NCBI GenBank assembly: GCA_947504115.1
Contig: CANNGH010000012.1
Span: 1 to 64,000 of the forward strand
Origin: an uncultured Sedimentitalea sp.
Lineage (GTDB): Bacteria > Pseudomonadota > Alphaproteobacteria > Rhodobacterales > Rhodobacteraceae
DNA: 64,000 nucleotides
Reading direction: 5' to 3'
Shown: in pieces, positions 18,590 to 28,361 of the stretch
Layout of the letters: the number at the start of each line of letters is the position of its first letter
Position numbering within the stretch: the first letter of the stretch is position 1
The notes under the pieces: generated by a model
Told to the model about the DNA's origin: nothing
Database searches by the model: none
Seen by the model: the letters and a program-made list of their open reading frames with translations, nothing else
Position numbers and translations under genes: made by a program

Positions 18590-18594
18590 CACTC

Positions 18595-19776
18595 ATGTCA
18601 CGCGACAATTACATCTTCACCTCGGAATCCGTTTCCGAGGGACACCCCGACAAGGTCTGCGACCGTATTTCCGACGCCATTCTTGATGCAATGCTGCGCG
18701 AGGAACCCCAAGCCCGCGTTGCTGCCGAGGCCTTTGCCACCACCAATCGCGTGATCGTCGGCGGCGAAATCGGTCTGAGTGACAAGGCCAAGCTGCATCA
18801 GTATCTGGAGGGAATGGAGGATGTCGTCCGCGCCTGTATCAAGGACATAGGATACGAGCAGGAAAAATTTCATCACGCCACCTGCAAGATCACGAACCTG
18901 CTGCACGAACAATCGGCTCATATCGCGGTGGGAGTGGATGCGGCAGACGGCAAGGACGAAGGGGCCGGCGATCAGGGGATCATGTTCGGCTTCGCCACCC
19001 GCGAAACCGAGGCGCTGATGCCCGCGCCGTTGCATTATGCCCACGCGATCCTGCGACGTCTCGCCGAGGTGCGCAAAGACGGAACCGAGCCGGTTCTGGG
19101 TCCGGACGCGAAAAGCCAGCTTTCGGTGCGCTATCGCGGCGGCAAGCCGGTCGGCGTGGATTCGATCGTGCTGAGCACGCAACATCTGGACCCGACGCTG
19201 AGCAGCGGCGATGTCCGCGCCATCGTTCAGCCCTATATCGAGGAGGTGCTGCCCGAGGGCTGGCTGAACGGCGACACGGTCTGGCATGTGAACCCCACCG
19301 GCGCCTTCGTGATCGGCGGGCCGGACGGCGACGCGGGGCTGACCGGGCGCAAGATCATCGTCGATACCTATGGCGGTGCAGCCCCGCATGGCGGCGGCGC
19401 GTTTTCTGGCAAGGATCCCACCAAGGTGGATCGCTCGGCCGCCTATGCGGCGCGCTATCTGGCCAAGAACGTGGTGGCGGCGGGGCTGGCGGACAAGTGC
19501 ACGTTGCAGCTGAGCTATGCCATCGGGATAAGCGAACCGCTGTCGCTTTATGTCGAAACCCACGGCACCGGAGAGGTCGCCCCCGAGGCGATCGAGACCG
19601 CGCTGCGCGAGGTCATGAGCCTGACGCCGCGCGGCATCCGCGAGCATCTGAAGCTGAACCGGCCGATTTACGAGCGCACCGCCGCCTATGGCCATTTCGG
19701 CCGCGAACCGGACGCCGATGGCGGGTTCAGCTGGGAGCGCACGGACTTGGTCGAGGCGCTGAAAGCGGCGGTTTGA
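18595..19776 (+). CDS. metK: S-adenosylmethionine synthase
   Basis: This 393-residue enzyme makes S-adenosylmethionine from methionine and ATP. Three-domain MAT motifs are clear: the N-terminal [18 protein letters not shown], the [10 protein letters not shown] motif and the P-loop-like [16 protein letters not shown]. The sequence is full length. Expression is probably controlled by the SAM/SAH-type riboswitch immediately upstream. Confidence 0.97.
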   Translation: MSRDNYIFTSESVSEGHPDKVCDRISDAILDAMLREEPQARVAAEAFATTNRVIVGGEIGLSDKAKLHQYLEGMEDVVRACIKDIGYEQEKFHHATCKITNLLHEQSAHIAVGVDAADGKDEGAGDQGIMFGFATRETEALMPAPLHYAHAILRRLAEVRKDGTEPVLGPDAKSQLSVRYRGGKPVGVDSIVLSTQHLDPTLSSGDVRAIVQPYIEEVLPEGWLNGDTVWHVNPTGAFVIGGPDGDAGLTGRKIIVDTYGGAAPHGGGAFSGKDPTKVDRSAAYAARYLAKNVVAAGLADKCTLQLSYAIGISEPLSLYVETHGTGEVAPEAIETALREVMSLTPRGIREHLKLNRPIYERTAAYGHFGREPDADGGFSWERTDLVEALKAAV

Positions 19777-19782
19777 CCGAAA

Positions 19783-19832
19783 GGCGCGGCTGCGCCGCAC
19801 ACGATTATCGGGAATGAGGGGCGCTGCCCCTC
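19783..19832. terminator. Two hairpins between convergent metK and prs
   Basis: A short stem GGCGC/GCGCC (19783-19796) is followed by a perfect seven-base stem GAGGGGC-GCT-GCCCCTC (19816-19832). The second is followed by AAACTCCCCGGGATATTT. They lie between convergent genes and could end transcription in both directions. The second hairpin plus its tail resembles an intergenic repeat that I recall as frequent in Rhodobacteraceae genomes; only one copy is seen in this window. Confidence 0.55.
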
Positions 19833-19877
19833 AAACTCCCCGGGATATTTCCGGCCAGAAGACGATATGGGCGTGGG

Positions 19878-20897
19878 TCAGGCGACCGCGTAAAGCGATT
19901 CGTAGATCGGCGTGAGCGTGTCGTCCTCGAAGAGCGAGGAGACCGACGTGCCGTTCCAGATGTTCAGGATCGCCTGGGCAAAGATCGGCGCGGTCGGCAC
20001 GATGCGGATGTTGGGGGCGTCGAGAACCGCCTGGCCGGGCTGGATCGTGTCGGTCAGCACCAGCGATTTCATCACCGAATTCGTCACCCGTTCCACGGCC
20101 GGGCCACTCATCACGCCGTGGGTGATGTAGGCGTGAACCTCTTTCGCGCCATTGTCGAGCAATACGCCGGCGGCCTTGCACAGGGTTCCGGCGGTGTCGC
20201 ACATGTCGTCGACGATCAGGCACGTCTTGCCTTCGACGTTGCCGATCACGGTCATCTCGGCCACTTCGCCGGCTTTTTCGCGGCGCTTGTCCACGATGGC
20301 GAGTGGCGATGCGATGCGCTTGGCCAGTTCGCGCGCGCGCCCGACGCCGCCCACATCGGGCGAGACCACCATCAGGTCGTCCATCCGATCCTTGAAATGC
20401 GTCTTGATGTCGAGCGCGAAGACCGGGCTGGCGTAAAGGTTGTCGACCGGGATGTCGAAGAACCCTTGGATCTGCGCGGCGTGCAGGTCCATCGTCAGCA
20501 CCCGTTCGATCCCCGCTTCGACGATCATGTTCGCCACCAGCTTGGCCGAGATCGGCGTGCGGGCCTTGGTGCGCCGGTCCTGCCGGGCATAGCCGAAATA
20601 GGGCAGGACGGCGGTGATCCGGCTGGCCGACGAGCGGCGCAGCGCGTCGGCCATGATCAGCAGTTCCATCAGGTTGTCATTGGCCGGATTCGACGTGGGC
20701 TGGATGATGAACATGTCCTCGCCACGCACGTTCTCGAACACCTCGACGAAGATTTCGCCGTCGTTGAACCGCTCGACCCGCGCGTCGACCAGGCCGGTAT
20801 GGATGCCGCGATGCATGGTCATGCGCCGGGTGATGCCCTGTGCAAGCGGCAGATTGGCGTTCCCGGCGATGAGCTTGGGTTCGGTGAGGTTTGGCAT
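19878..20897 (-). CDS. prs: Ribose-phosphate pyrophosphokinase
   Basis: This cytosolic enzyme of 339 residues makes PRPP from ribose 5-phosphate and ATP for nucleotide, His and Trp synthesis. Motifs seen are the flexible-loop region [19 protein letters not shown], the [20 protein letters not shown] segment, and the PRPP-binding [16 protein letters not shown] 20897 ([13 protein letters not shown]) is chosen because it matches the usual N-terminus; an upstream start adds nineteen unrelated residues. Confidence 0.96.
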   Translation of the reverse strand: MPNLTEPKLIAGNANLPLAQGITRRMTMHRGIHTGLVDARVERFNDGEIFVEVFENVRGEDMFIIQPTSNPANDNLMELLIMADALRRSSASRITAVLPYFGYARQDRRTKARTPISAKLVANMIVEAGIERVLTMDLHAAQIQGFFDIPVDNLYASPVFALDIKTHFKDRMDDLMVVSPDVGGVGRARELAKRIASPLAIVDKRREKAGEVAEMTVIGNVEGKTCLIVDDMCDTAGTLCKAAGVLLDNGAKEVHAYITHGVMSGPAVERVTNSVMKSLVLTDTIQPGQAVLDAPNIRIVPTAPIFAQAILNIWNGTSVSSLFEDDTLTPIYESLYAVA

Positions 20898-21045
20898 GTC
20901 TCGGGGTCCCTGGGGCAGCTGGGCGATCCAGTGAAGGATTCGCGATGTTGACACCGCTTAGCACGGCCTTACGGTCGCGCAAAGAATTTGGGCCGGGGAA
21001 ATCGCACATGTCGCATTCGGGTCATGTTTGTTGCGGCGGGCGGGC

Positions 21046-21834
21046 ATGAGCCGGACGCTGCATGTCGCCCACTTCGGACAGGGGCCGCGCCGGGTTCTGG
21101 CGCTGCACTGCACGCTGGCCCATTCCGGCGCCTGGCGCGGGCTGGCGGCGGAGATCGGCCGGGAGGCGACGCTGACCGCGCCGGATTTGCTGACCCATGG
21201 CCGCAGCCCGGATTGGGACGGGCAGGGGGATTTCCAGGACCGCAATTTCGAGGCGATGACGCCATTGCTGGATGGTTCGATGGATGTGATCGGCCATTCC
21301 TTCGGCGGCACGATCGCGTTGCGGCTGGCAATCGCGCATCCCGAACGCGTGCGCAGCCTGACGCTGATCGAGCCGGTGCTGTTTTCCATCGCCCGTCACG
21401 ATGCGCCTGCGATGATGGTGGAGCATGAGCGGATGATGGCCCCCTTCATCGCGGCAATGGAGGCGGGGGACGCGGCGCGGGGGGCACGGCTGTTCAACCG
21501 TATGTGGGGCGGGGCCGGGCCGCGTTGGCCGGACCTGCCCGAACGCACGCGCGCGGCGATGATCCGCAGCGTCCACGTGCTGCCTGCCACGAACGCCGCG
21601 GTTTATGACGACCATGCCGGCATGTTGGCCCCCGGCGTGCTGAATTCCGTATCCATGCCGACGCTGTTGCTGCGCGGCGCGGATACCGATCCGATCATCG
21701 GTGTCGTCAATGACGGGCTGGCGCGGCGCTTGCCTTCGGCCGAAAACGAGGTGATCGAGGGGGCGGGTCACATGCTGCCGATCACGCATCCCGCCGAGAC
21801 TGCCGCGGCGCTGCGCGCGTTCTGGGCGCGCTGA
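21046..21834 (+). CDS. Alpha/beta-fold hydrolase
   Basis: This single-domain alpha/beta hydrolase has about 262 residues. The nucleophile elbow is GHSFGG, an acid-loop Asp is likely in LRGADTDPI, and the catalytic His is in GAGHMLPITHP. The oxyanion region is LHCTLAHSGAW, where many hydrolases have HG. The substrate cannot be predicted. ATG 21046 is preferred over an upstream TTG. It is divergent from prs and converges on ltaE with a three-base gap. Confidence 0.85.
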   Translation: MSRTLHVAHFGQGPRRVLALHCTLAHSGAWRGLAAEIGREATLTAPDLLTHGRSPDWDGQGDFQDRNFEAMTPLLDGSMDVIGHSFGGTIALRLAIAHPERVRSLTLIEPVLFSIARHDAPAMMVEHERMMAPFIAAMEAGDAARGARLFNRMWGGAGPRWPDLPERTRAAMIRSVHVLPATNAAVYDDHAGMLAPGVLNSVSMPTLLLRGADTDPIIGVVNDGLARRLPSAENEVIEGAGHMLPITHPAETAAALRAFWAR

Positions 21835-21837
21835 GGA

Positions 21838-22878
21838 TCAGCCGGTCAGGATGTCGATAAACCGGTCGATCTGTGCCGCGTCTAGCGACCAGTCGCAGAC
21901 CATCCTTGCGCCCAGCATGCGGTCGGCGGGGCCATCGAAATCGCCCTCCCACGGATAATATTGCGCCCCTTCCGCCTGCAGGCGCTTGTGCGCGTCGCGC
22001 GGGAAGGCGGCGAAGATCATGTTGGCATCCGGGCGGTGCATGAACTGCGCTCCGGCCTGTTCCAATCCGCTGGCAAGACGCTGCGCGTGGGCGTTGGCCT
22101 TTGCCGCGCAGTCCAGCCACAGATCGTCGCGCAGATACGCGGCCATCTGGGCCGACAGATAGCGGTGCTTGGAAAACAGATGTGCGGCGCGTTTGCGGCG
22201 ATACTCGAATTCCTGCGCTTTGGCGGGATCGAAGAAGATTACCGCCTCGGCACCCATCAGACCGTTCTTGGTGCCGCCGAAGGACAGCGCATCGACACCC
22301 AGTTTCCACGTCATCTCGGCCGGGGTGCAGCCCAGTTTCACGATCGCATTGGCGAACCGGGCGCCGTCCATATGCACGGGCAGGCCGAACGCGCGCGTCA
22401 CATCGGTCAGCGCGCGCAATTCGTCCAGATCATGCACCGTGCCGCATTCGGTGACTTGCGTGATCGAGACGGGGCCGCGCTGGGGGCCATGCACACCGCG
22501 CGATTCCTCGGCGAGAATGGCGGCGCGCAGGGCCTGCGGGTCCATCCGGTCGCCGCCCGGAACCAGCGTCAGCTTGGCCCCGCCGGAATAGAACTCCGGC
22601 GCGTTGCACTCGTCCTCGTGGATATGGGCGACGGGAGAGCAGAACACCGTCTGCCAGGGCTGGCAAAGGGTGGCCAGCGCCAGGGCATTGGCGGCGGTGC
22701 CGGTCGCCACAAGATGGATGGCCGCCTCGGGCGCCTCGAACAGATCGCGCAGGCGCTGGCGCACCTCGTCCATCAGCGCGTCGTCGCCATAGGGCAGGGC
22801 GTGGCCATGATTGGCGTCGCTGAGGGCTGTCATGACCGCCGGGTGCACCGGCCCCGAATTGTCGGAGGCAAAGAACAT
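21838..22878 (-). CDS. ltaE: Low-specificity L-threonine aldolase
   Basis: This 346-residue PLP enzyme cleaves L-threonine or allo-threonine to glycine and acetaldehyde. The beta-eliminating lyase fold is evident from MFFASDNSGPVHP, the PLP-phosphate region ATGTAANALAL, the HxDGAR motif as VHMDGARFANA, and the PLP lysine in LSFGGTKNG. The start ATG overlaps the stop of the preceding ycgN-like gene (TGATG), placing it last in a ribF-ycgN-ltaE operon. Confidence 0.9.
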   Translation of the reverse strand: MFFASDNSGPVHPAVMTALSDANHGHALPYGDDALMDEVRQRLRDLFEAPEAAIHLVATGTAANALALATLCQPWQTVFCSPVAHIHEDECNAPEFYSGGAKLTLVPGGDRMDPQALRAAILAEESRGVHGPQRGPVSITQVTECGTVHDLDELRALTDVTRAFGLPVHMDGARFANAIVKLGCTPAEMTWKLGVDALSFGGTKNGLMGAEAVIFFDPAKAQEFEYRRKRAAHLFSKHRYLSAQMAAYLRDDLWLDCAAKANAHAQRLASGLEQAGAQFMHRPDANMIFAAFPRDAHKRLQAEGAQYYPWEGDFDGPADRMLGARMVCDWSLDAAQIDRFIDILTG

Positions 22879-23348
22879 CAGGTCGGCTCCTCGATGATAT
22901 GATCTTCCCAGTCTTCTTCCGGCGTGTCGAACTCGGAAACCGTCTGGCCCCGGAGGGACACGCCGGCGCGATGCACGCTTTCGGGATCGCCCGAGATCAG
23001 CGGGTGCCAATCATATAACGGCTTGCCCTCCCACAGCAGCCGATAGGCGCAGGTTGCCGGCATCCAATAGAGGTTCTTTTCCAGAGTGCTCGGACGCAGC
23101 ACGATACATTCCGGCACGAACTGGTGGCGGATCTCGTAATGCGCGCAGAGACAGGTTGCATCGTCCAGCAGGCGGCAGGCCACGCGGGTCAGCTCGATCT
23201 CGCCGGTGTCCTCGTCCTCGAGCTTGTTCAGGCAGCATTTGCCGCAGCCGTCGCACAGCGCCTCCCATTCGCGCCGGGTCATCCGGTCGAGCGGCTTCTT
23301 CTCCCAGAAGCGTGCGGACAGCCCGTCACGGTCGATCGGATCGCTCAT
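22878..23348 (-). CDS. YcgN/UPF0260 family cysteine-cluster protein
   Basis: This small cytosolic protein of 156 residues has eight or more cysteines arranged as in the YcgN family (CxxCxxCC: CDGCGKCC; later CLCAHYE, PECIVLRP, MPATCAYRL). These probably bind a metal or Fe-S cluster; the function of the family is unknown. Its ATG overlaps the ribF stop by ATGA and its stop overlaps the ltaE start, so the three genes are probably translated together. Confidence 0.88.
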   Translation of the reverse strand: MSDPIDRDGLSARFWEKKPLDRMTRREWEALCDGCGKCCLNKLEDEDTGEIELTRVACRLLDDATCLCAHYEIRHQFVPECIVLRPSTLEKNLYWMPATCAYRLLWEGKPLYDWHPLISGDPESVHRAGVSLRGQTVSEFDTPEEDWEDHIIEEPT

Positions 23349-24277
23349 ATCTGGGCCAAAATCGCGCGGGCATCGGCACAGTCGCGATCCATCTGGGCCA
23401 CGAGGGCCTCGACGCTGTCGAATTTTTGCTCGGGGCGCAGATGTTCGATCAACGCGACGGACAGGGTCGCGCCGTAAAGATCGCCCGAGAAGTCCAGAAG
23501 ATAGGTCTCCAGATTCGCCCGGTTTTCCCCGAACATCGGGCGCACTCCGATGCTGGCCGCGCCATGATGGCTGCCCTTGTGCGGCCCGTCGAGGACATCC
23601 ACCAGCACCGCGTAAACGCCGAAAGCGGGCGGATGCAGCCCGTCGATCGACATGTTGGCGGTCGGATAGCCCATCGTGCGGCCGCGCTGTTCGCCGGTGA
23701 TGACGCGGCCCTGTATACGGTGCCAATGGCCCAGCATGGCGGCGGCATCGCGGGTGCGGCCATCGCTCAGCGCCTGCCGGATCGCGGTCGAGGATACCGT
23801 GACGTCGCCGTTGCCCAGCAGCGGCGCGACGGTGACGCCGAACCCCATGTCGCGACCGAATCGCACCATGTCGGCGGAACTGCCGCTGCGGCCCTGGCCG
23901 AACCGGAAATCCTCGCCGACGATCACATGGGCAAGCCCCAACCCGTCGGCGATCACGTCGCGGGCGAATTGTCCGGGGCTCATTCCGGCCAGCGCGGCGT
24001 TGAAATTCAGCTCGTACAGCAGATCGACACCGATCTTCTCCAGCCGGCTCGCCCGCGCCTGCCGACCCATCAGCCGAAAGGGCGGAGCCTCGGGCGCGAA
24101 ATACTCGCGCGGGTGCGGCTCGAAGGTCAGCACACCCAGCGGCGCGTCGGGCGCCGCTTGACGGGCCATGTCGATGACCGAACGGTGGCCCAGATGCACA
24201 CCGTCGAAATTGCCGATGGCGGCGCTGGCGCCCCGATCCTGCGGCTCGACAAACTGATAATCACGGACAATACGCAT
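23345..24277 (-). CDS. ribF: Bifunctional riboflavin kinase/FAD synthetase
   Basis: This 310-residue enzyme makes FMN and FAD. The N-terminal FAD synthetase domain has GNFDGVHLGH (residues 22-31). The C-terminal flavokinase domain has GRTMGYPTANM and the conserved NxE as RANLETYLLDF. It is the first gene of an overlapping operon with a YcgN-like protein and threonine aldolase. Length and motifs are standard. Confidence 0.96.
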   Translation of the reverse strand: MRIVRDYQFVEPQDRGASAAIGNFDGVHLGHRSVIDMARQAAPDAPLGVLTFEPHPREYFAPEAPPFRLMGRQARASRLEKIGVDLLYELNFNAALAGMSPGQFARDVIADGLGLAHVIVGEDFRFGQGRSGSSADMVRFGRDMGFGVTVAPLLGNGDVTVSSTAIRQALSDGRTRDAAAMLGHWHRIQGRVITGEQRGRTMGYPTANMSIDGLHPPAFGVYAVLVDVLDGPHKGSHHGAASIGVRPMFGENRANLETYLLDFSGDLYGATLSVALIEHLRPEQKFDSVEALVAQMDRDCADARAILAQI

Positions 24278-24370
24278 GGCCTTTGCCTAATGCGCGACGA
24301 CCAAAGTGTGAAGCGGTTTTGCATCACGAAAACCACGGATCCGTCTTCGACCCGTGGCAATCAGGCGTAG

Positions 24371-24388
24371 GGCGGGGTTCACCCCGCC
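24371..24388 (-). terminator. Hairpin downstream of the MaoC gene
   Basis: A perfect stem GGCGGGG-TTCA-CCCCGCC lies seven bases after the stop of the leftward MaoC-family gene and about 90 bases upstream of ribF. It is a likely terminator for the MaoC transcript, though the U-tract is weak. Confidence 0.6.
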
Positions 24389-24395
24389 TTTCGAC

Positions 24396-24839
24396 TCAAT
24401 CGAACTTGCGCGACGGTGCCAGAACCGTGGCTTCGCCCACCAGCACCTTCTTGCCATCGACCGCGCAATGACAATCCAGCTTGACGCGGCGTTTGGCCAT
24501 GTCGATGTCGATCACCTTGACCTCGGCATAGACCATGTCGCCGGGACGCACCGGGCCGAGGAACTTCAGCGATTGCCCCATATAGACCGTGCCGTGGCCC
24601 GGCAATTGTTCCCCGATCACCGCCGAGATCAGGCCGGCGGTCAGCATGCCATGCGCGATGCGACCCTCGAAAATGGTGTCCTGGGCATAATCGTCGTCCA
24701 GGTGCACCGGGTTCCGGTCGGTCGAGATCTGCGCGAACATCTCGATATCCTCATCCGTCACCACTTTTTGCAGGTGGCGCGTCATGCCCATTTCGATGTC
24801 TTCAATACAGATCGTGCCACGGGGCAGATTATCCAACAT
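24396..24839 (-). CDS. MaoC-family acyl dehydratase
   Basis: This single hotdog-fold protein of 147 residues has the R-specific enoyl-CoA hydratase signature: Asp and His in DRNPVHLDDDYA, then FEGRIAHGML. It would hydrate enoyl-CoA or dehydrate 3-hydroxyacyl-CoA. ATG 24839 is chosen because a GAGGATATC leader supplies a Shine-Dalgarno sequence and the preceding frame is not conserved-looking. The physiological substrate is unknown. Confidence 0.88.
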   Translation of the reverse strand: MLDNLPRGTICIEDIEMGMTRHLQKVVTDEDIEMFAQISTDRNPVHLDDDYAQDTIFEGRIAHGMLTAGLISAVIGEQLPGHGTVYMGQSLKFLGPVRPGDMVYAEVKVIDIDMAKRRVKLDCHCAVDGKKVLVGEATVLAPSRKFD

Positions 24840-24941
24840 GATATCCTCGTCTCTGATCTCTGCGGCAATTTTCAGGCTGCCATAGTCGCTTTCGCGTAAC
24901 TTTATTACTTTGCACGCGCAGAAAATCAAGCCTTAAAATCA

Positions 24942-25817
24942 TCACCGCAACGCGCCGATCGCATAGGTCGGATTGACGGTTTCCCTTTCCAGATAATCCT
25001 TTAGAGCCGATTCTTCAGGTTGATGCGTGGTTCTCGTTTCCTTCAGCGCCAACCCGCCACTGATGAAAAGAGAATCGATATCCTCGCCCATGGCCCCGCG
25101 GATATCGGTTTGCGCGCCGTCTCCGATGGCCAGAATCGATGCCGATCCGACCTCGCGGCCCAGCGCGGCGAGACGGCGGCGCGCCAGATCGTAGATCGGC
25201 GGATGGGGCTTGCCGAAATAGTAACTTTCCCCGCCCATCTCGGTGTAAAGTTGCGCCAGCGCCCCCGCGCACCATTCCCGCTGTTCCCCGCGATCGACCA
25301 CGATATCGGGATTGGCACAAAGCAGTTTCAGCCCTTTCTGCTTTGCATAGAGAAATTGCGGCCGGTTGACCGCAGGGTCGGCATAGGGATCGAAAGGTCC
25401 GCAGCAGACGATGCCTTCGGCCTGCTCCAGCGGCACGCGCTCGATCTTCACGGGATCGTCGATCACCTCCATGGGTTCGAAGAATCCGGCGTCGCGCTCC
25501 CACTCGCCCATGAACCAGACCTTCTGGCCGACGACGCCTTGAAACATGGCGGCGCGGGCGCTGTCGCCCGACGTGGCGATGGCATCCCATGCGTCGTCCG
25601 GCACCCCGAACCGTGACAATTGCTGCTGCACCCCAGCGCGGGGCTTGGGCGAATTCGTCACCAGCACGACCACGCCCCCGGCTGCGCGATAGGCTTGCAA
25701 GGCTGCCACCGCATCGGGCATGGCGCGCACCCCGTCATGCACGCAGCCCCAGAGATCGACGAACATCGCGTCATAGCGGGACTGGATATCGGCGAGCGAT
25801 CGGATGATCTGGGTCAT
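24942..25817 (-). CDS. TIGR01459-type HAD-superfamily hydrolase
   Basis: This class IIA HAD phosphatase-like protein of 291 residues has the nucleophile region MFVDLWGCVHDG, motif II as VLVTNSPKPR, a lysine in YFGKPHPP and motif IV as ILAIGDGAQTDIRGA. It belongs to the NagD-like branch annotated as TIGR01459; the substrate is unknown. ATG 25817 is favoured because GAGG lies six bases upstream; ATG 25829 adds four residues. Confidence 0.88.
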   Translation of the reverse strand: MTQIIRSLADIQSRYDAMFVDLWGCVHDGVRAMPDAVAALQAYRAAGGVVVLVTNSPKPRAGVQQQLSRFGVPDDAWDAIATSGDSARAAMFQGVVGQKVWFMGEWERDAGFFEPMEVIDDPVKIERVPLEQAEGIVCCGPFDPYADPAVNRPQFLYAKQKGLKLLCANPDIVVDRGEQREWCAGALAQLYTEMGGESYYFGKPHPPIYDLARRRLAALGREVGSASILAIGDGAQTDIRGAMGEDIDSLFISGGLALKETRTTHQPEESALKDYLERETVNPTYAIGALR

Positions 25818-25976
25818 GTGTGGCCTCATCGTGAAAAGGGTGCGGGGCGTGCCGCGTCACTGCGACACCACCACGAAACCGCCCCCGCCACAAGGCCGGG
25901 ACGTCCCGTTCGATCTTGCAAAACCGCGCGAAATCCGCACGCTGCGCGGGCGTTACCCGCCAATGAGGGATGCATC

Positions 25977-27068
25977 ATGCTGGACGGACTCCGCATCATC
26001 GAGATCGAAGGCCTCGGCCCCTGTCCCTTTGCCGGCATGATGCTGGCCGATATGGGGGCGGATGTGATCGTCGTGCATCGCCCCGGCGGCAATCCGGCGC
26101 CGGGGATGCCGCACGCCCCGATCCTGGATCGCGGCAAACGGTCCATCGAACTGGACCTGAAGAACGCCGACGACAGCGCCATCCTGCTTGATCTGGTCGG
26201 CACGGCCGAGGCCCTGATCGAGGGCTTTCGACCCGGCGTGATGGAGCGACTGGGGCTTGGTCCCGCCGAGTGTCATGCTGTCAACCCCGCGCTTGTGTTC
26301 GGGCGCATGACCGGCTGGGGGCAGAGCGGACCGCTGGCGCAGCGCGCGGGCCATGACATGAACTATATCGCGACCGCGGGTGCGCTCTGGTATGGTTCGC
26401 TTCCCGGCCAGACTCCGATGGCACCACCGACGCTGGTGGGCGATATCGGCGGCGGGGCGATGTATCTGGCGCTGGGTGTGCTCGCGGGGATCCTGAATGC
26501 GCGCGCGACCGGGCAGGGCACGGTGGTGGATGCGGCGATCCATGACGGCACGGCCAGCATGATGAACCTGCTGATGACGCTGGGGCAAGGCGGCGGTCTG
26601 AGCGAGGCGCGCGGGCAGAGCCTGCTGGACGGCCCGCATTGGAGCCGCACCTATCGCACCGCCGACGATGGCTATGTCAGCGTGCAATGTCTCGAGCCGA
26701 AATTCTACGGCATCTTCCTTGACCGGATGGGCCTCGCAAAGGATCCCGATTTCGCGGCGCAATTCGACAGGGCGCGGTGGCCCGAACTGGGCCGGCGGCT
26801 CGAATCGCTGTTCGCCAGCCAGCCCCGCGCGCATTGGACGGCGCTGTTCGAGGGCACGGATGCCTGTGTCGCGCCGGTTCTGACACCGCGGGAATCGATG
26901 CGTCACCCGATCAATACGGCGCGGCGGACCTGGCATGAGGCCGATGGCGTGATGCAGGCCGCCCCGGCGCCGCGTTTTTCCGGCGCGTCGGAATGGACCC
27001 CGCCACCGGTGCCCGAGCGCGGCGCGCACACGCGGTCCATACTTGAAGAATTGCGCGCAAGGCGCTGA
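25977..27068 (+). CDS. CaiB/BaiF CoA-transferase family protein (alpha-methylacyl-CoA racemase-like)
   Basis: This class III CoA-transferase fold protein has 363 residues. Features include the N-terminal MLDGLRIIEIEGLGPCPFAG, ADMGADVIVVHRPGG, GMTGWGQSGP-like GRMTGWGQSGP and RAGHDMNYIATAG. The GHDxNY motif is typical of alpha-methylacyl-CoA racemases rather than formyl-CoA transferases. A role in branched acyl-CoA epimerisation is likely but not proven. ATG 25977 has GAGGGA upstream. It converges on the DgoK-type gene. Confidence 0.87.
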   Translation: MLDGLRIIEIEGLGPCPFAGMMLADMGADVIVVHRPGGNPAPGMPHAPILDRGKRSIELDLKNADDSAILLDLVGTAEALIEGFRPGVMERLGLGPAECHAVNPALVFGRMTGWGQSGPLAQRAGHDMNYIATAGALWYGSLPGQTPMAPPTLVGDIGGGAMYLALGVLAGILNARATGQGTVVDAAIHDGTASMMNLLMTLGQGGGLSEARGQSLLDGPHWSRTYRTADDGYVSVQCLEPKFYGIFLDRMGLAKDPDFAAQFDRARWPELGRRLESLFASQPRAHWTALFEGTDACVAPVLTPRESMRHPINTARRTWHEADGVMQAAPAPRFSGASEWTPPPVPERGAHTRSILEELRARR

Positions 27069-27070
27069 AA

Positions 27071-27934
27071 TTACGCAAGCCTTGCCCGCGCCCGTATGCC
27101 CGCCAATAGCATGGCGGTCTCGTCGGCAATGATCGCGGGCGCCCCCTGCAGCGACAATGCCCGGTGATACGCACCCGCCGCTTCCGTTTCGCCCAGAACC
27201 GCAAGGTGCTGACCCAACCAGTAGGGACGCGCCGCCGCCAGTTCCGCGCCGACCGCCAGCCCCCATAGCTGGGCGCGCCCGATTGCGGGTGCCTGTGCGG
27301 TCAGGCGGTGCCGTGCCGCGATGCCCGCCAGATCCGCGGCCAGCCGTTCCGGTCGCGCCATCGCGTCATCGATAGCGGCGGCAAACGCCGCTTCATCCCA
27401 TCCCGCGTCGGCACCGCAATGCGACAGAAGCGGATCATCGGTCAGCGCTTGCAGCAGGCCGGGCGTGAGAAAACACTGGAAGCTGACGACTTCGCCGGCG
27501 CTTATCTGCGCCCATACGGTCTGCGTTCCGGTCAGGCATATCACACCGTCCCAGCCCGCGTTCAGCGACAGAAAGCCGGCGATGCGGGTTTCCGGCCCCT
27601 GCATGATGGCGGGCGGCCGGGCCTGCGACAGTCCCGGCAGACAGGACAGCGCGATCCGCCGGTCCTGCGTCGGCATCGGATGGGCTGGCAGGTCAAGCGG
27701 TTTGGCCGGCACCGGTTGCAACGCGACATCGCTGGTCCCGCAGGCCACGATGTCCACCGTCCGGTCCGGGTCCAGCCAGTCCTCTACCAAACGCAGCAGA
27801 TTGGCTTCCAACCCCTCCCCTGTCGGCTTTGCGTGGGCCGAAGCGACGGGCCGTGCCTCCTGCATGGCCCAGACGGACAACACCTGTGTTCCAATGTCGC
27901 ACGCAATCCAGTCGCCGACGGCCGCTTTTCGCAT
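27071..27934 (-). CDS. dgoK: 2-dehydro-3-deoxygalactonokinase (DgoK-type)
   Basis: This 287-residue protein matches the DgoK family of ASKHA-fold kinases, which phosphorylate 2-keto-3-deoxygalactonate. The N-terminal phosphate loop is IACDIGTQVLSVW, with LPGLSQARPPAIMQGPETR in the middle and WDGVICLTGTQTVWAQI after it. ATG 27934 is chosen because upstream residues are an Arg-rich low-complexity extension. The other galactonate genes (aldolase, dehydratase) are not adjacent, so the pathway assignment rests on family only. Confidence 0.85.
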   Translation of the reverse strand: MRKAAVGDWIACDIGTQVLSVWAMQEARPVASAHAKPTGEGLEANLLRLVEDWLDPDRTVDIVACGTSDVALQPVPAKPLDLPAHPMPTQDRRIALSCLPGLSQARPPAIMQGPETRIAGFLSLNAGWDGVICLTGTQTVWAQISAGEVVSFQCFLTPGLLQALTDDPLLSHCGADAGWDEAAFAAAIDDAMARPERLAADLAGIAARHRLTAQAPAIGRAQLWGLAVGAELAAARPYWLGQHLAVLGETEAAGAYHRALSLQGAPAIIADETAMLLAGIRARARLA

Positions 27935-28361
27935 GATCCGATCCACCCGCACTTGCCTTTTTGCCTTTCCTACCCCCTGCCGGACCTTTCGACCAGTCCG
28001 GCGCCTCCTCATCGGGCGCCGATTTCTGTATGAGAGGGTTAACAAAAGGTAACGAATACCTTGCTTGTCGGGCGCATTTCCTTAAGGTTACCCTGTTGAG
28101 GCTGAAGGTCTGGTGGAAACAAAGTGTTTTCCGTAAAAAGAAGTCTTGAAGTGCGATCAAAACGAACTCTATTCGCTGGACGCATGTGGATTTTCAAGCT
28201 GGATCGGACAAGGTATTGAACCGGATCCGTGCGATTTGAGTTCAATTCGAGTGAGTGCCGGAAATGTCAGTTCCGGTCAGTTTGACGCTGAAGAACCGGG
28301 ACGATCATTTCGTCTGACACCCGGGCTCCCATTTTGGGGAGGTTGCTCTTGGGGGGCAATA
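27935..28361. promoter_or_regulatory. Gene-free region ahead of the exopolysaccharide genes
   Basis: This 427-base divergent interval separates dgoK from the ExoY-like gene. It holds a perfect inverted repeat GCCGGAC-10 nt-GTCCGGC (27979-28002), then an AT-richer part with GTTAAC, GGTAAC and GGTTACC half-site-like repeats (about 28037-28095). These could be regulator sites for the locus. A basic 39-residue frame (28029-28148) has no ribosome-binding site and is not called as a gene. Confidence 0.4.

Noticed and set aside
28029-28148. 39-codon basic open frame upstream of the ExoY-like gene
   Set aside because: No Shine-Dalgarno sequence, no recognisable motif, and it ends inside a region better explained as regulatory.
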